DNA of 64,000 nt from Nocardia terrae (GCF_009760405.1 NZ_WRPP01000001.1:682001-746000); one strand, 5' to 3'. Counted from the first letter of the stretch, positions 8,652 to 18,919 are shown. The notes: generated by a model not told the origin, from the sequence alone. Numbers and translations are program-made.

Positions 8652-10586
8652 ATGAACGACAACCTTTTCCAGGTCGGAGCGCCGATCGCCGATACCATGG
8701 CTCCGGCCGGGCCGATCGCCGATCGCTGGACCACCCGCAAGTTCGAGGCCAAGCTCGTCAATCCGTCGAACAAGCGCAAGAAGACGGTCATCGTCATCGG
8801 GACCGGTCTGGCCGGGGGCTCGGCCGGGGCGACGCTGGGGGAGCAGGGGTATCGCGTCATCCAGTTCTGTTTCCAGGACTCCCCGCGGCGGGCGCATTCG
8901 ATCGCGGCGCAGGGCGGGATCAATGCCGCCAAGAACTACCGCAATGACGGCGACAGCGTGCACCGGCTGTTCTACGATACGGTCAAGGGCGGCGACTACC
9001 GCTCCCGCGAATCGAATGTGCACCGGCTCGCCGAGATCTCCAACCAGATCATCGATCAGTGTGTGGCGCAGGGTGTTCCGTTCGCGCGGGAGTACGGCGG
9101 GTTGCTCGACAATCGGTCCTTCGGCGGGGCGCAGGTTTCACGCACCTTCTACGCGCGCGGGCAGACGGGGCAGCAGCTGCTGCTGGGCGCGTATCAGGCG
9201 CTCATGCGTCAGGTGGACGCGGGCACCGTGGAATTGCACGCGCGGCACGAGATGCTCGATCTGATCATGGTCGAGGGCGTCGCGCGGGGTGTGGTGGTGC
9301 GCGATCTGATCACCGGCGAGATCCGCTCCTACACAGGCGATGCCGTGGTACTGGCCTCCGGTGGTTACGGCAACGTCTACTTCCTGTCGACCAATGCCAT
9401 GGGCTCGAATGTGACGGCCTCCTGGCGGGCGCACAAGCACGGGGCGTACTTCGCCAATCCCTGCTTCACCCAGATCCATCCGACCTGCATTCCGGTGTCG
9501 GGTGAGCACCAGTCGAAGCTGACGCTCATGTCGGAGTCGCTGCGCAACGACGGGCGGGTGTGGGTGCCGAAAAACGTTGGCGACCACCGTGAACCCGGCG
9601 ATGTCCCCGAGGAGGAGCGCGACTACTACCTCGAGCGCATCTACCCCGCGTTCGGCAATCTGGTGCCGCGCGATATCGCCTCGCGCGCGGCCAAGAACGT
9701 CTGCGACGAGGGCCGCGGCGTCGGGCCCGGCGGGCTCGGGGTCTACCTCGACTTCACCGACGCGATCCGGCGGCTCGGCGTGGACGCGGTGGAAGCCAAG
9801 TACGGCAACCTCTTCACGATGTATGAGCGGATCACGGGGGAGAACCCGTACGAGCGGCCGATGCGCATCTATCCGGCCGTGCACTACACCATGGGCGGGC
9901 TGTGGGTGGATTACGACCTGCAGTCGACGATTCCGGGACTGTTCGTGATCGGTGAGGCCAACTTCTCCGATCACGGCGCGAACCGGCTCGGGGCGTCGGC
10001 GCTCATGCAGGGGCTGGCCGACGGGTATTTCGTGCTGCCCACCACGCTCGGGGACTATCTGGCGCGGGGGCCGGTCGGGGAGGTTCCGGCCGAGGCGATC
10101 GCGGCCGCCGAAGGGCGGGTCACCACCATGATCGACCGGCTCCTCTCGATCAGGGGGGATCGCACTGCCGACTCCTTCCATCGCGAGCTCGGCCACATCA
10201 TGTGGGAGTACTGCGGGATGGAACGGACCGAGGAGGGTCTTCGCAAGGCGCTGGCCCTGATTCCCGCACTGCGCGCGGAGTTCTGGGAGCGGGTGAACGT
10301 CCCGGGTTCCGGCGACGACCTCAACCAGTCGCTGGAACGCGCGGGCCGGGTGGCCGACTTCCTCGAGCTGGCCGAGCTCATGGTGCTGGACGCCTTGCAC
10401 CGCACCGAATCCGCGGGCGGTCACTTCCGCGCCGAGTCGCAGACCGAGGACGGCGAGGCGCGACGTGACGACGAGAACTTCTCCTACGTCGCGGCCTGGG
10501 AATGGCATGCGGGCGAGCCGCCGACGCTGCATCGGGAGGCCCTGAGCTACGAGTACGTGCAGCCCAGCACCCGGTCCTACAAGTAA
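8652..10586 (+). CDS. sdhA: Succinate dehydrogenase flavoprotein subunit
   Basis: A 644-residue flavoprotein that oxidises succinate to fumarate. It carries the FAD-binding glycine motif [14 protein letters not shown], the flavinylation site [18 protein letters not shown], the active-site region around [15 protein letters not shown] and the C-terminal FAD motif [16 protein letters not shown]. The ATG at 8652 lies two bases after the sdhC stop. Length matches the roughly 640-residue Sdh1-type SdhA of mycobacteria rather than the shorter E. coli type. Confidence 0.95.
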   Translation: MNDNLFQVGAPIADTMAPAGPIADRWTTRKFEAKLVNPSNKRKKTVIVIGTGLAGGSAGATLGEQGYRVIQFCFQDSPRRAHSIAAQGGINAAKNYRNDGDSVHRLFYDTVKGGDYRSRESNVHRLAEISNQIIDQCVAQGVPFAREYGGLLDNRSFGGAQVSRTFYARGQTGQQLLLGAYQALMRQVDAGTVELHARHEMLDLIMVEGVARGVVVRDLITGEIRSYTGDAVVLASGGYGNVYFLSTNAMGSNVTASWRAHKHGAYFANPCFTQIHPTCIPVSGEHQSKLTLMSESLRNDGRVWVPKNVGDHREPGDVPEEERDYYLERIYPAFGNLVPRDIASRAAKNVCDEGRGVGPGGLGVYLDFTDAIRRLGVDAVEAKYGNLFTMYERITGENPYERPMRIYPAVHYTMGGLWVDYDLQSTIPGLFVIGEANFSDHGANRLGASALMQGLADGYFVLPTTLGDYLARGPVGEVPAEAIAAAEGRVTTMIDRLLSIRGDRTADSFHRELGHIMWEYCGMERTEEGLRKALALIPALRAEFWERVNVPGSGDDLNQSLERAGRVADFLELAELMVLDALHRTESAGGHFRAESQTEDGEARRDDENFSYVAAWEWHAGEPPTLHREALSYEYVQPSTRSYK

Positions 10587-10600
10587 GAGGGGAATCGAGA

Positions 10601-11344
10601 ATGAAACTCACACTGCGCATCTGGCGTCAACGCGACTCCGCGGACCGGGGCGGGCTGGTCGACTACCAGGTGGAGATCTCCCCGGACGCGTCGTTCCTGG
10701 AAATGCTCGACGTCCTCAACGAACGTCTCACCGTCGAAGGCGAGGACCCCGTCGCCTTCGACCACGACTGCCGCGAGGGCATCTGCGGCATGTGCTCCCT
10801 CGTCATCGACGGCACCCCGCACGGCCCCGAAAAAGCCACCACCACATGCCAACTCCACATGCGCAAGTTCGCCGACGGCGACACCATCACCGTGGAACCC
10901 TGGCGCGCCAAGCCCTTCCCCGTCCTCAAGGACCTGATAGTCGACCGCTCCGCCTTCGACAAGATCATCCAAGCCGGCGGCTACATCACCGCGCCCACCG
11001 GCACCGCCCCCGAAGCCCACGCCACCCCCGTCCCGAAACCCGACGCCGACTCCGCCTTCCAGGCCGCCGAATGCATCGGCTGCGGCGCCTGCGTAGCCGC
11101 CTGCCCCAACGGCTCCGCCATGCTCTTCACCGCCGCCAAGATCACCCACCTCGGCCTCCTCCCCCAAGGCCAACCCGAACGCGCCACCCGCGTGACCCAA
11201 ATGCTCCGAACCCAAGACGACCTCGACTTCGGCGGCTGCACCAACACCGGCGAATGCACCCTCGCCTGCCCCAAGGAAATCCCCCAGGACGTCATAGCCC
11301 ACCTCAACCGCGACCTCCTGCGCACCACCCGAAAAGCCCGCTGA
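10601..11344 (+). CDS. sdhB: Succinate dehydrogenase iron-sulfur subunit
   Basis: A 247-residue subunit with three cluster motifs: a 2Fe-2S type [21 protein letters not shown], and [18 protein letters not shown] 10601 follows AGAGGGGAATCGAG. The last two thirds of the gene use C-ending codons almost exclusively, more strongly than sdhA. It ends 11 bases before the convergent membrane-protein gene, with no obvious hairpin between them. Confidence 0.94.
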   Translation: MKLTLRIWRQRDSADRGGLVDYQVEISPDASFLEMLDVLNERLTVEGEDPVAFDHDCREGICGMCSLVIDGTPHGPEKATTTCQLHMRKFADGDTITVEPWRAKPFPVLKDLIVDRSAFDKIIQAGGYITAPTGTAPEAHATPVPKPDADSAFQAAECIGCGACVAACPNGSAMLFTAAKITHLGLLPQGQPERATRVTQMLRTQDDLDFGGCTNTGECTLACPKEIPQDVIAHLNRDLLRTTRKAR

Positions 11345-11355
11345 CCAATCCACTT

Positions 11356-12225
11356 CTAGCCCAGCACGTCTCCGCGCCGCATCCGCTCGATGGCGGCGCC
11401 GGAGGCGAGTTCGGGTCGGAGTTCGGGATGCTGCCAGTAGAACTGGAGCGTGTAGTACAGCAAGCCGCCGTCGACCGGATAGGCGATCGGCTGAACCGAG
11501 ATCACATCGAGGAATGTGCGTTGTCGGAACCAGCGGAATCGCCAAGGCACAGCGATATCCGACGGCGCGTGCGGCCGTATCAGGACCATCGGGATGCGGC
11601 GACGGGACTGGCCGCCCGTGGGATCGGCGCGGGTCGGAGTCATGGCGGTGATGGCTGACCACGGAAGGTGCTGGTCCAGCGCGCCGTTGTTCTGGCGAAC
11701 ACCGTGTTCGGACAGCACCAGGCGGCGTGGGGTGCGCAAGGCGGCGGACAACAATGCCGCGACCGCGAACGCCGCGAGGGCTGCGGCCAGCAGCGGTATT
11801 GCCAGCAGCGTGTGCGCGGGGCCGTTCGAGTGGGAAGCGATGCGGGTGACGGCCAGCATTACCAGGAACAAACCACCCGACAAGCACAGCAGTACCCCGA
11901 GAAACCAGCTCGTGTGCGCCATGGGGAGGGCGATCGCGGTTTCACCGCTCTCGTTGCGCTCGAGCATGATTCGGCCCGCCGACGTAGGCCGATGGGGCCG
12001 GAGCCGGAGTGCGCTCAATGCGACGAACAGTGCCGACAGCAGCAGTCCCGACGCGCCGAAGATCGCACGGATACCGTCTCCCGCGGACATCCCGCCCACG
12101 GCGATCGCCGCGTAGTACAACGAGCCCACCCCGAAGAAGAGGATCGCGGCGATCGGCCATCGTGGCGACCTGCCGAACTCGGTGGGCCAGGGAAGTCGCA
12201 TAGCGATCTGCCTCGAATCTGTCAT
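11356..12225 (-). CDS. Four-helix membrane protein of unknown function
   Basis: A 289-residue protein with hydrophobic segments near residues 24-45, 52-74, 103-127 and 135-162, followed by a soluble C-terminal region of about 120 residues that contains MVLIRPHAPSDIAVPWRFRW. The layout, two helix pairs then a soluble domain, resembles actinobacterial proteins with a PH-like membrane-facing domain, but I do not recognise a named family. The gene stands alone between two convergent or co-directional neighbours, so context says little. Confidence 0.6.
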   Translation of the reverse strand: MTDSRQIAMRLPWPTEFGRSPRWPIAAILFFGVGSLYYAAIAVGGMSAGDGIRAIFGASGLLLSALFVALSALRLRPHRPTSAGRIMLERNESGETAIALPMAHTSWFLGVLLCLSGGLFLVMLAVTRIASHSNGPAHTLLAIPLLAAALAAFAVAALLSAALRTPRRLVLSEHGVRQNNGALDQHLPWSAITAMTPTRADPTGGQSRRRIPMVLIRPHAPSDIAVPWRFRWFRQRTFLDVISVQPIAYPVDGGLLYYTLQFYWQHPELRPELASGAAIERMRRGDVLG

Positions 12226-12319
12226 TTGCTATCGAATGGTTTCTCTGCGTACCTCCCGGGTAATCCGGGCCACCGTAGCATTGCCGGAACTTTGCTAATG
12301 AGCGGAAGAAGGGGTCTGA

Positions 12320-13411
12320 TCAGCGCGTTTTGAAGGTGATCTTGCCAGCTTCGTTGGGGAAGAGTACCGGCAGGAGTTGTTCGGCCTCGGCTCGGACCGC
12401 TGCTTCGGTGGCTTTCGAGAAGGAGTGCCACGGGATTACTCGAATCGTGGAACCGTCCAGATCCCAGCGGCCGTGGACGAATCCGTCGACCAGGTAGAAG
12501 GGGACGCCGCCGGAGGCGGTCTTGGCGATGCGGGCGCGGTCGGCGTTGCTGATGATGCGGGTGCGGTCACGGTGGGCGAGGCAGGAGTTGTCGAAGGCGG
12601 GGAGGAAGCGTACCGGGGCCGGGAGGTCGGGGGCGGCTATCGGGGCGTCGGGGAGGTCGTAGAGTTCGCGGCCGGACTCGTCGTGGAAGACGCGGAGTTC
12701 CGGGCGTAGTCGGGCCATGATCGGCGCGAGGCGGGTTACGCCGGCGAATTCCTGGATGTCGGCGGTGGTGGCGGGGCCGTACGCGGCTAGGTAGCGGCGG
12801 ATCAGGGTTTCTGGTTGGGGGGTTTCGGATAGGGGTGCGGCGAGGTAGTCGGCGGCGGGGGAGACCGAGACGGAGCGGCCCCGCCAGGCGCCCCAGGCGC
12901 CTGCTTCGGCGGTGTGGATCAGGGGGTGGATGATGCCGGTGGCGTGGACGAGGGCGCGGGGTTCGCGGCCGGGGAAGCGTTCGGCCAGCAGTTTGCCGAG
13001 GTCGCGGCGGGGCAGGGTGTGGCCGGACAGTAGTTCGGCTCCGGCCGTGGACAATTCGTCGATGTCGAGACCTGCGACGGCGTCGCGCAGGTACACCGAG
13101 CGGAGGGTCGGCTCGACGGCCGGTCGCACGGTCGGGTACAGCCAGCGGTAGTCGGCGGCATCGGTGAGGTGGACGGTGCGACGAATCGAGGTGGCGCGCA
13201 CTACGGTTCGGTCTCGCAGCAGCGATGCCAGGTCGTCGTGGCGGAAGTCGGTGAGCCGGGTCCACAGGCCGATGTAAGGCCAGTTCGGCTCCTGCGCCTG
13301 GACCGCGACGAGATGGCGGACGAGGTCGGCGGCGGGCATGGCCACCCGCTCGTTCAATTTCTGACGCAGCAGCAGGGTGCGGTTTAGGGTTCGCAGCGAG
13401 AGGTCCGGCAT
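12320..13411 (-). CDS. Winged-helix DNA-binding domain protein (HTH_42/YcaQ-like)
   Basis: A 363-residue protein of the YcaQ/AlkX-like winged-helix family. Supporting segments are HLVAVQAQEPNWPYIGLWTR, RATSIRRTVHLTDAADYRWL, the GPATTADIQEFAGV helix and a C-terminal RFLPAFDNSCLAHRDRTRI. Family members are related to DNA glycosylases that repair alkylated or crosslinked DNA, such as the azinomycin-type resistance proteins; many actinobacterial members are uncharacterised. It is divergent from the propeller glycosidase gene, and a perfect inverted repeat lies in the 56-base gap. Confidence 0.75.
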   Translation of the reverse strand: MPDLSLRTLNRTLLLRQKLNERVAMPAADLVRHLVAVQAQEPNWPYIGLWTRLTDFRHDDLASLLRDRTVVRATSIRRTVHLTDAADYRWLYPTVRPAVEPTLRSVYLRDAVAGLDIDELSTAGAELLSGHTLPRRDLGKLLAERFPGREPRALVHATGIIHPLIHTAEAGAWGAWRGRSVSVSPAADYLAAPLSETPQPETLIRRYLAAYGPATTADIQEFAGVTRLAPIMARLRPELRVFHDESGRELYDLPDAPIAAPDLPAPVRFLPAFDNSCLAHRDRTRIISNADRARIAKTASGGVPFYLVDGFVHGRWDLDGSTIRVIPWHSFSKATEAAVRAEAEQLLPVLFPNEAGKITFKTR

Positions 13412-13430
13412 GGATTCATTCTCGAATGGA

Positions 13431-13453
13431 TCTAGGACAGGTCGGGTCCTAGA
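13431..13453. promoter_or_regulatory. Perfect inverted repeat in a divergent promoter
   Basis: Eight-base arms TCTAGGAC and GTCCTAGA are separated by AGGTCGG. The repeat overlaps the first in-frame ATG of the glycosidase gene (13453), which argues for ATG 13468 as the true start. It is probably an operator for one or both divergent genes. Confidence 0.5.
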
Positions 13454-13467
13454 TGGAAGGCGCGGGC

Positions 13468-14307
13468 ATGGACGGCGTGCGGGCGGGGGAGTTTCGGCGC
13501 ATCTATGACCCGAGCGAATCGGATCGGCGCTGGTACATCAACGATCACACCGTGATCCGAGGTGCGGACGGCCGCTGGCATCTGTTCGGGATCACCCACC
13601 CCGAGCCCGCCGACCCGTTCGACGAGACCGAGTTCGCGCACGCTACCGCCGAGGATCTGCACGGGCCGTGGGTCCGGCATCCACCGGTGCTGCGCGCGGA
13701 TCTCGATCGGGGGGAGACCCACCTGTGGGCGCCCTTCGTGGTCCACGACGACGGCCGGTACTTCATGTTCTACGACGGCGGCGGAACCGACCGCACCGCA
13801 ACGGGTATGGGACTGGCCGTCTCCAGCGACCTGTTCCACTGGACCCGGCATCCGGACGGTCCGGTGTTCCGCGACGGCTACGACGCCCGCGATCCGATGG
13901 TCCTACGGGTGCGGGGTCTATGGGTCATGTACTACTGCGCCACGAGCACTCCCGCCGGCGGCAATCACGTGGTCGCCTACCGGACGAGCCCGGACCTGCT
14001 GAACTGGAGCGAGCGCCGCATCGCCTATGCCGATCCGGCCACCGGCACCGGCGCGGGCAATACCGAATCGCCGTTCGTCTTCCGCCACGGCGGCAGCTGG
14101 TATCTCCTGATCGGGCCCCGCCCCGACTATGTAGGCACCGAGATCTTCCGCAGTATCAGCCCTTTTCACTTCGACACGTCCGACCGCGTGGGGCACATCC
14201 CCGCGCACGCCGCCGAGGTGATCACCCACGACGACGCGCTGTGGATCACGCACGCGGGCTGGGGCCAGGGCGGAGTCGCGCTGGCGCGCTTGACCTTCCC
14301 GGACTGA
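13468..14307 (+). CDS. Five-bladed beta-propeller glycosidase-like protein (GH43/GH32 superfamily)
   Basis: A 279-residue protein with repeated Trp/Tyr blades (GRWHLFGITH, RYFMFYDGGG, LWVMYYCATS, SWYLLIGPRP). Three acidic positions match the catalytic trio of clan GH-F/GH-J propellers: Asp in YINDHTV, Asp in DARDPMV and Glu in NTESPFVF. GH43 members release arabinose or xylose, and GH32 members fructose. No signal peptide is seen, so the substrate is probably a small imported glycoside. ATG 13468 follows GGAAGG. It lies upstream of, and co-directional with, an isomerase and a kinase. Confidence 0.75.
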   Translation: MDGVRAGEFRRIYDPSESDRRWYINDHTVIRGADGRWHLFGITHPEPADPFDETEFAHATAEDLHGPWVRHPPVLRADLDRGETHLWAPFVVHDDGRYFMFYDGGGTDRTATGMGLAVSSDLFHWTRHPDGPVFRDGYDARDPMVLRVRGLWVMYYCATSTPAGGNHVVAYRTSPDLLNWSERRIAYADPATGTGAGNTESPFVFRHGGSWYLLIGPRPDYVGTEIFRSISPFHFDTSDRVGHIPAHAAEVITHDDALWITHAGWGQGGVALARLTFPD

Positions 14308-14396
14308 GGCGATAATCCGATTTCGGGCGTGGCGTGTGGTCTGGACTGGGATTCTGGACGGGAGTCGAGAGTCCACCCACCGCGGGGAGGCAGGCA

Positions 14397-15815
14397 ATGG
14401 CCCGAATCGGCGTGATCAGTCTTTCCGACGGCCGCGACTATGTGCACGGCGGAATTGTCGGATTCATTCGGACGGCGGAGGATCGGCTGGTCGCCGAGCT
14501 GACCGCGGCGGGGCACACGGTGATTCGCGGGCGGGAACCGATCGGCGGCAACGACTGCGCGGTGGAGGTGGCCCGGCGGGTCGAGGCGTCCGGGGTGGAT
14601 CTGACCGTGCTGCACTACGCGGTATGGGCGTTCCCGCACTTCACCATGCTGGCGGCGGGCGCGCTGAGCGGCCCGCTGCTGTTGCTGTCGAATATCGATC
14701 CGGTGCAGCCGGGCATGGTCGGCATGCTGGCCGCGGGCGGTGCGCTCGACCAGATCGGGCGCGAGCACGCCCGGCTCTGGGGTGATCCCGCCGATCCCGC
14801 GCTCATCGCGGCCATCGGGGAACGGGCGCGGGCCGCGGCGGCGGTGGCGAGCCTGCGCGGCAGCACCTTCGGGCGGATCGGCGGGCGGCCCATGGGCATG
14901 AACACCGCGGTCGCCAATACCGATCAGTGGCAGCGGGTGTTCGGCATCGACGTGGAGGAGATCGATCAGTGGGAGATCGTGCGCCGCGCCGAACTCGCCG
15001 ACGCCGGTGAGGCCAAGGCCGCGCGAGAGTGGCTGGAGCGCAATGCCGCCGGCGTCCACTACGACGGCCGCAAGCTGACCCCGGAGCTGCTGGAGCGCCA
15101 GATCCGCTCGTATCTGGCCATGCGGGACCTGATCGCGGAATGGCGTCTGGACTTCTCCGGCATCAAGGGCCAGCCGGAGCTCACCCAGTACTTCGCCACC
15201 ATGGACATCACCGAGGCGTTCCTCAACGACCCCTACGACTGGAACGGCCCCAAACACCCGCACGTCTGCGCCACCGAGGCGGACATGGACGGCGCGCTCA
15301 CCATGCAGCTGCTGCACCGGATCGCCGATACCCCGGTGCTTTTCGCCGACGTCCGCCACTATCACGCCGACCGCGACATCTGGGACCTGTGCAACTCCGG
15401 CCAGCACGCCACCTGGTACGCGGCCCGCAGCGACGACCCGGCCGAGAACCTGGCCCGCGTGCACCTCTACCCCGAGGTGTTCTTCTTCCCGGCCGGCGGC
15501 GCGTCCGTGCACCATCTGGCCGCGCCCGGGCAGATGACCCTGGCCCGCCTCACCCGCCGAAACGGTTCCTACCGAATGCAATTGATGCTCGGCGAGTTCG
15601 AGACCTACGACGAGGCCACCAACGAATCGCTCATGAAGCAGTCCACGCCCGAATGGCCGCACGCCTTCGCCCGCCTGGACGCCGACGCCGGGGACTTCCT
15701 GTCCCGCTTCGGGGCCAACCACATTCACGCCGTGCCGGGCGATCACCGTGCCACCGTGCGCGCGGCCTGCGACCTGCTGGGTGTCACGCTCGACGAATTC
15801 ACCAGGGCGAGTTGA
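14397..15815 (+). CDS. L-fucose/arabinose isomerase family protein
   Basis: A 472-residue cytosolic aldose-ketose isomerase candidate. Metal-ligand-like residues are visible as Glu in CATEADMDGALT, Asp in VLFADVRHYHAD and His in ANHIHAVPGDH, corresponding to the Glu/Asp/His set of FucI. FucI-type enzymes convert L-fucose to L-fuculose and also D-arabinose to D-ribulose. ATG 14397 follows GGGGAGG. The FGGY kinase start lies one base after its stop, so isomerisation followed by phosphorylation is likely. Substrate preference is not readable. Confidence 0.75.
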   Translation: MARIGVISLSDGRDYVHGGIVGFIRTAEDRLVAELTAAGHTVIRGREPIGGNDCAVEVARRVEASGVDLTVLHYAVWAFPHFTMLAAGALSGPLLLLSNIDPVQPGMVGMLAAGGALDQIGREHARLWGDPADPALIAAIGERARAAAAVASLRGSTFGRIGGRPMGMNTAVANTDQWQRVFGIDVEEIDQWEIVRRAELADAGEAKAAREWLERNAAGVHYDGRKLTPELLERQIRSYLAMRDLIAEWRLDFSGIKGQPELTQYFATMDITEAFLNDPYDWNGPKHPHVCATEADMDGALTMQLLHRIADTPVLFADVRHYHADRDIWDLCNSGQHATWYAARSDDPAENLARVHLYPEVFFFPAGGASVHHLAAPGQMTLARLTRRNGSYRMQLMLGEFETYDEATNESLMKQSTPEWPHAFARLDADAGDFLSRFGANHIHAVPGDHRATVRAACDLLGVTLDEFTRAS

Positions 15816-15816
15816 C

Positions 15817-17295
15817 ATGCTACTGGGCATCGATATCGGCACCTCCGGATCCAAGGGCGTCCTGGTCGACCACACCGGCCTGGTCGCGATGAGAGCCGAA
15901 CGGCCGCACCGGGTTTCGACCCCGCGGCCGGGCTGGGTGGAGCACGACGCCGAGACGGTGTGGTGGGCCGACTTCGCGGCCATCGCCCGCGAGCTGGTGG
16001 CCGCCGCCGACGGCGAGCCCATCGACGCGCTCGCGGTGAGCGGCATCGGCCCGTGCCTGCTACCCGCCGACGCCGACGGCAACCCGCTGCGGCCCGCCAT
16101 CCTGTACGGCGTCGACACCCGTGCGAGCGTCGAAATCGAGGAACTGGACGCGGAATTGGGCGCGCACACGGTGCTCGAGCGCTGCGGCTCACCGCTGACC
16201 AGCCAGGCCGTCGGCCCGAAACTGCGCTGGCTCATCCGTCACGAGCCGCGGGTGTGGCAGTCCACCCGCATGCTGCTGATGGCGCACACCTTCCTGGTCC
16301 ACCGCCTCACCGGCCGCTACGTCCTCGACCACCAGTCGGCCAGCCAGTGCGTCCCCATGTACGACCTGATGGCCCGTGACTGGGCCACCGACTGGGCCGA
16401 ATCCGTCGCCCCCGGCCTGCGCCTGCCCGAATTGGCCTGGCCCACCGAGATAGTCGGCCACGTCACCCCCGAAGCGGCCGCCGCCACCGGCCTGCCCGCC
16501 GGACTGCCCGTCACCACCGGCACCATCGACGCCTGGGCCGAGGCCGTCGGCGTGGGCGTGCGCGCCCCCGGCGACTGCATGATCATGTACGGCACCACCA
16601 TGTTCCTCACCCAGGTCCTCACCACCCCCCGCCCTCAGCCCGGCCTGTGGACCACCTGCGGAACCTGGCCCGCCACCTACACTTCCGCCGCCGGCATGGC
16701 CACCTCGGGCGCGATCACCGACTGGCTGCGCACCCTCACCGGCAGCGACTTCACCGACTTGCTCGACGAGGCCGCCCACGTCCCACCCGGCAGCCGCGGC
16801 CTGCTGGTCCTGCCCTACTTCGCGGGCGAACGCACCCCGCTGTTCGACCCGAACGCCCGCGGCGTCATCGCCGGCCTCACCCTCACCCACCAGCGCGCCG
16901 ACCTCTACCGCGCCGTCCTCGAAGGCATCGGCTACGGCGTCCGCCACAACCTCGAGGTCATGTCCGCCGCCGGCGCCCCCGCCACCCGCCTGGTCGCGGT
17001 AGGCGGCGGCACCAAGGGCGGCCTGTGGACGCGCATAGTCTCCGACATCACCGGTCTGCCTCAACAGCTCCCCGCCGACACGGTGGGCGCGGCCCTCGGC
17101 GACGCCCTTCTCGCCGCCGAATCCCAGGGCATCGACACCTCCGCCTGGAACCCCATCATCACCACCATCGACCCCGACCCCCTCCACACCGCCCGCTACG
17201 ACTCCTACTACCGCCACTACCGATCCCTCTACGACGCCACCAAATCCACCGCCCACTTCCTGGCCCGCGAACAACACCGCGCCGCCATGATGTGA
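15817..17295 (+). CDS. FGGY-family carbohydrate kinase
   Basis: A 492-residue kinase with the N-terminal phosphate motif MLLGIDIGTSGSKGVLVD and the C-terminal ATP-site motif RLVAVGGGTKGGLWTRIVSD. It phosphorylates a ketose or polyol. In view of the adjacent FucI-type isomerase, ribulose, fuculose or xylulose are the likely substrates. It starts one base after the isomerase stop. Codon use becomes very C-rich towards the 3' end, as in sdhB. Confidence 0.82.
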   Translation: MLLGIDIGTSGSKGVLVDHTGLVAMRAERPHRVSTPRPGWVEHDAETVWWADFAAIARELVAAADGEPIDALAVSGIGPCLLPADADGNPLRPAILYGVDTRASVEIEELDAELGAHTVLERCGSPLTSQAVGPKLRWLIRHEPRVWQSTRMLLMAHTFLVHRLTGRYVLDHQSASQCVPMYDLMARDWATDWAESVAPGLRLPELAWPTEIVGHVTPEAAAATGLPAGLPVTTGTIDAWAEAVGVGVRAPGDCMIMYGTTMFLTQVLTTPRPQPGLWTTCGTWPATYTSAAGMATSGAITDWLRTLTGSDFTDLLDEAAHVPPGSRGLLVLPYFAGERTPLFDPNARGVIAGLTLTHQRADLYRAVLEGIGYGVRHNLEVMSAAGAPATRLVAVGGGTKGGLWTRIVSDITGLPQQLPADTVGAALGDALLAAESQGIDTSAWNPIITTIDPDPLHTARYDSYYRHYRSLYDATKSTAHFLAREQHRAAMM

Positions 17296-17354
17296 AGCGG
17301 TCATTTTTCATAGTTGTGTCGCTGGTGGTCACCTCGAGGTGGTATGACTTGCCG

Positions 17355-17525
17355 GTGGCATGGACTTTGCGGCTCAGCGAGGACGAAGAAGCTGCGCTGA
17401 GTGCGCAGGCGGCGATGGAAGGGCGGTCGAAGCATGAGATCGCCCGGGATGCCATCCGGAACTACATCACTCGGCACAAGACGTGGGATGACTATCTGGC
17501 CGATGGACCCGTTGTTTATGGGTAA
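17355..17525 (+). CDS. Small ribbon-helix-helix protein, orphan antitoxin-like
   Basis: A 56-residue protein starting at GTG 17355, with GAGGTGG about 14 bases upstream. The pattern is a short strand TLRLSEDEEAALSAQAAMEG, then SKHEIARDAIRNYITRH, as in CopG/RelB-type ribbon-helix-helix antitoxins, with a short acidic tail (DDYLADGPVV) that could bind a toxin. No toxin gene follows: the next gene is on the other strand and overlaps its end by 10 bases. It may be a lone regulator, or an antitoxin that has lost its partner. Confidence 0.65.
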   Translation: MAWTLRLSEDEEAALSAQAAMEGRSKHEIARDAIRNYITRHKTWDDYLADGPVVYG

Positions 17526-18904
17526 TAGGTGTCTCTGACCTCGGCGTAGCGCTGGCGGATGGCGGTGCCGATTCCGGCTGTCAGCGAATGGAATTCGGTG
17601 CCGGTCGGGGTGGGCCAGCGGGGTGGGCGGGGGCCGCCGCGCAGGGCCCAGGCGGCTTGGCGGGCCGCGCCGAGGGCCACGTATTCGCTGGGGTTGGGGA
17701 CGGTGACGGTGCGGCCGAAGATGGTGGCGGCGGCGTGGGCGATGAGGCGGGAGCGGGAAGCGCCGCCGATCAACAGGATTCGGTGCGGGACCGTGGGGAG
17801 GCGGTCGAGGGCCTCAGCGATATTGCAGAGCATGCCCTCGATGGCGGCGCGGGCCAGGTGGTGCGGGCGCATGGTGTGCGGGCGCAGGCCGTGCAGGCTG
17901 CCGGTGGCGTAGGGCAGGTTCGGGGTGCGTTCGCCCGCGATGTAGGGGAGCAGGGTGAGACCGTCTGCGCCGGCGGGTGATTGGGCGGCCAGGACTTCCA
18001 GGCCCGACACGTCGGTGCCCAGCAATGTGGCGGTGGCGTCCAGGACGCGGGCGGCATTGAGGGTGCAGACCAGGGGCAGGAACGCGCCGGTGGCGTCGGC
18101 GAAGCCGTTCACCGCGCCGGAGGGGTCGGCGCTGGGGCTGGCGGCGCGGGTGAAGACGGTGCCGCTGGTGCCGAGCGAGACCACCACGTCGCCGTCGTCG
18201 ATGCCCAGACCCAGTGCGGCGGCGGCATTGTCGCCGGTGCCCGCGGCCACCAGGCGGCCGCCGGGGGTGTGGCCCGCGATCTCGGCGGGGGCCAGCACCC
18301 GGGGCAGGGCGGGACTGCGGCCGCGGAAAGCCAGTGACAGCAGGTCGGGCCGGTAGGAGCCGTTGGCGGGGGACCAGTAGCCGGTGCCGGAGGCGTCGCC
18401 GCGATCGGTGGTGGGCTCGGTGGCCGGATCGCCGCCGCGCAGTTGCCAGGTCAGGTAGTCATGCGGGAGCAGGACGCGGACTGTTCGGTCGGCCAATTCT
18501 GGTTCGTGGTCGGCGAACCAGCGCAGCTTGGCCACGGTGTGCGCGGCCAGCGGCACACTGCCCACCGCGTCCGCCCAGGCCTGCGGCCCGCCCAGCTCGC
18601 TCACCAGCTGCGTGGCCGCCTCCGCCGAGCGAGTGTCGTTCCACAGCAGCGCGTCCCGCACCGGATGCCCGGACGCGTCCAGCACCACCAGCCCGTGCTG
18701 CTGCCCGGCCACCGCGATGGCCTCCACATCGCGCATCATGCGATCACACGCCGCGCGCAGCGCCTCCCACCACATGAGCGGCGGCACTTCCGTCCCGTCG
18801 TGGTGCGGAATCTGGCGCTGGCGCAATACCGTTCCGGTATCCGCGTCGCACACCACGATCTTGCAGGACTGGGTGGAGGAGTCCACACCGGCAACGACCG
18901 TCAT
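17516..18904 (-). CDS. xylB: Xylulokinase-like FGGY kinase
   Basis: A 462-residue kinase with N-terminal VVAGVDSSTQSCKIVVCDAD, AIAVAGQQHGLVVLD, ALLWNDTRS and the C-terminal RILLIGGASRSRLIAHAAA, all typical of XylB. It would make D-xylulose 5-phosphate from D-xylulose. It lies 15 bases downstream of the polyol dehydrogenase on the same strand, which fits oxidation of a polyol to D-xylulose followed by phosphorylation. It is convergent with the first FGGY kinase block. Confidence 0.85.
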   Translation of the reverse strand: MTVVAGVDSSTQSCKIVVCDADTGTVLRQRQIPHHDGTEVPPLMWWEALRAACDRMMRDVEAIAVAGQQHGLVVLDASGHPVRDALLWNDTRSAEAATQLVSELGGPQAWADAVGSVPLAAHTVAKLRWFADHEPELADRTVRVLLPHDYLTWQLRGGDPATEPTTDRGDASGTGYWSPANGSYRPDLLSLAFRGRSPALPRVLAPAEIAGHTPGGRLVAAGTGDNAAAALGLGIDDGDVVVSLGTSGTVFTRAASPSADPSGAVNGFADATGAFLPLVCTLNAARVLDATATLLGTDVSGLEVLAAQSPAGADGLTLLPYIAGERTPNLPYATGSLHGLRPHTMRPHHLARAAIEGMLCNIAEALDRLPTVPHRILLIGGASRSRLIAHAAATIFGRTVTVPNPSEYVALGAARQAAWALRGGPRPPRWPTPTGTEFHSLTAGIGTAIRQRYAEVRDTYYP

Positions 18905-18919
18905 TGGCCCCTACCTGTC

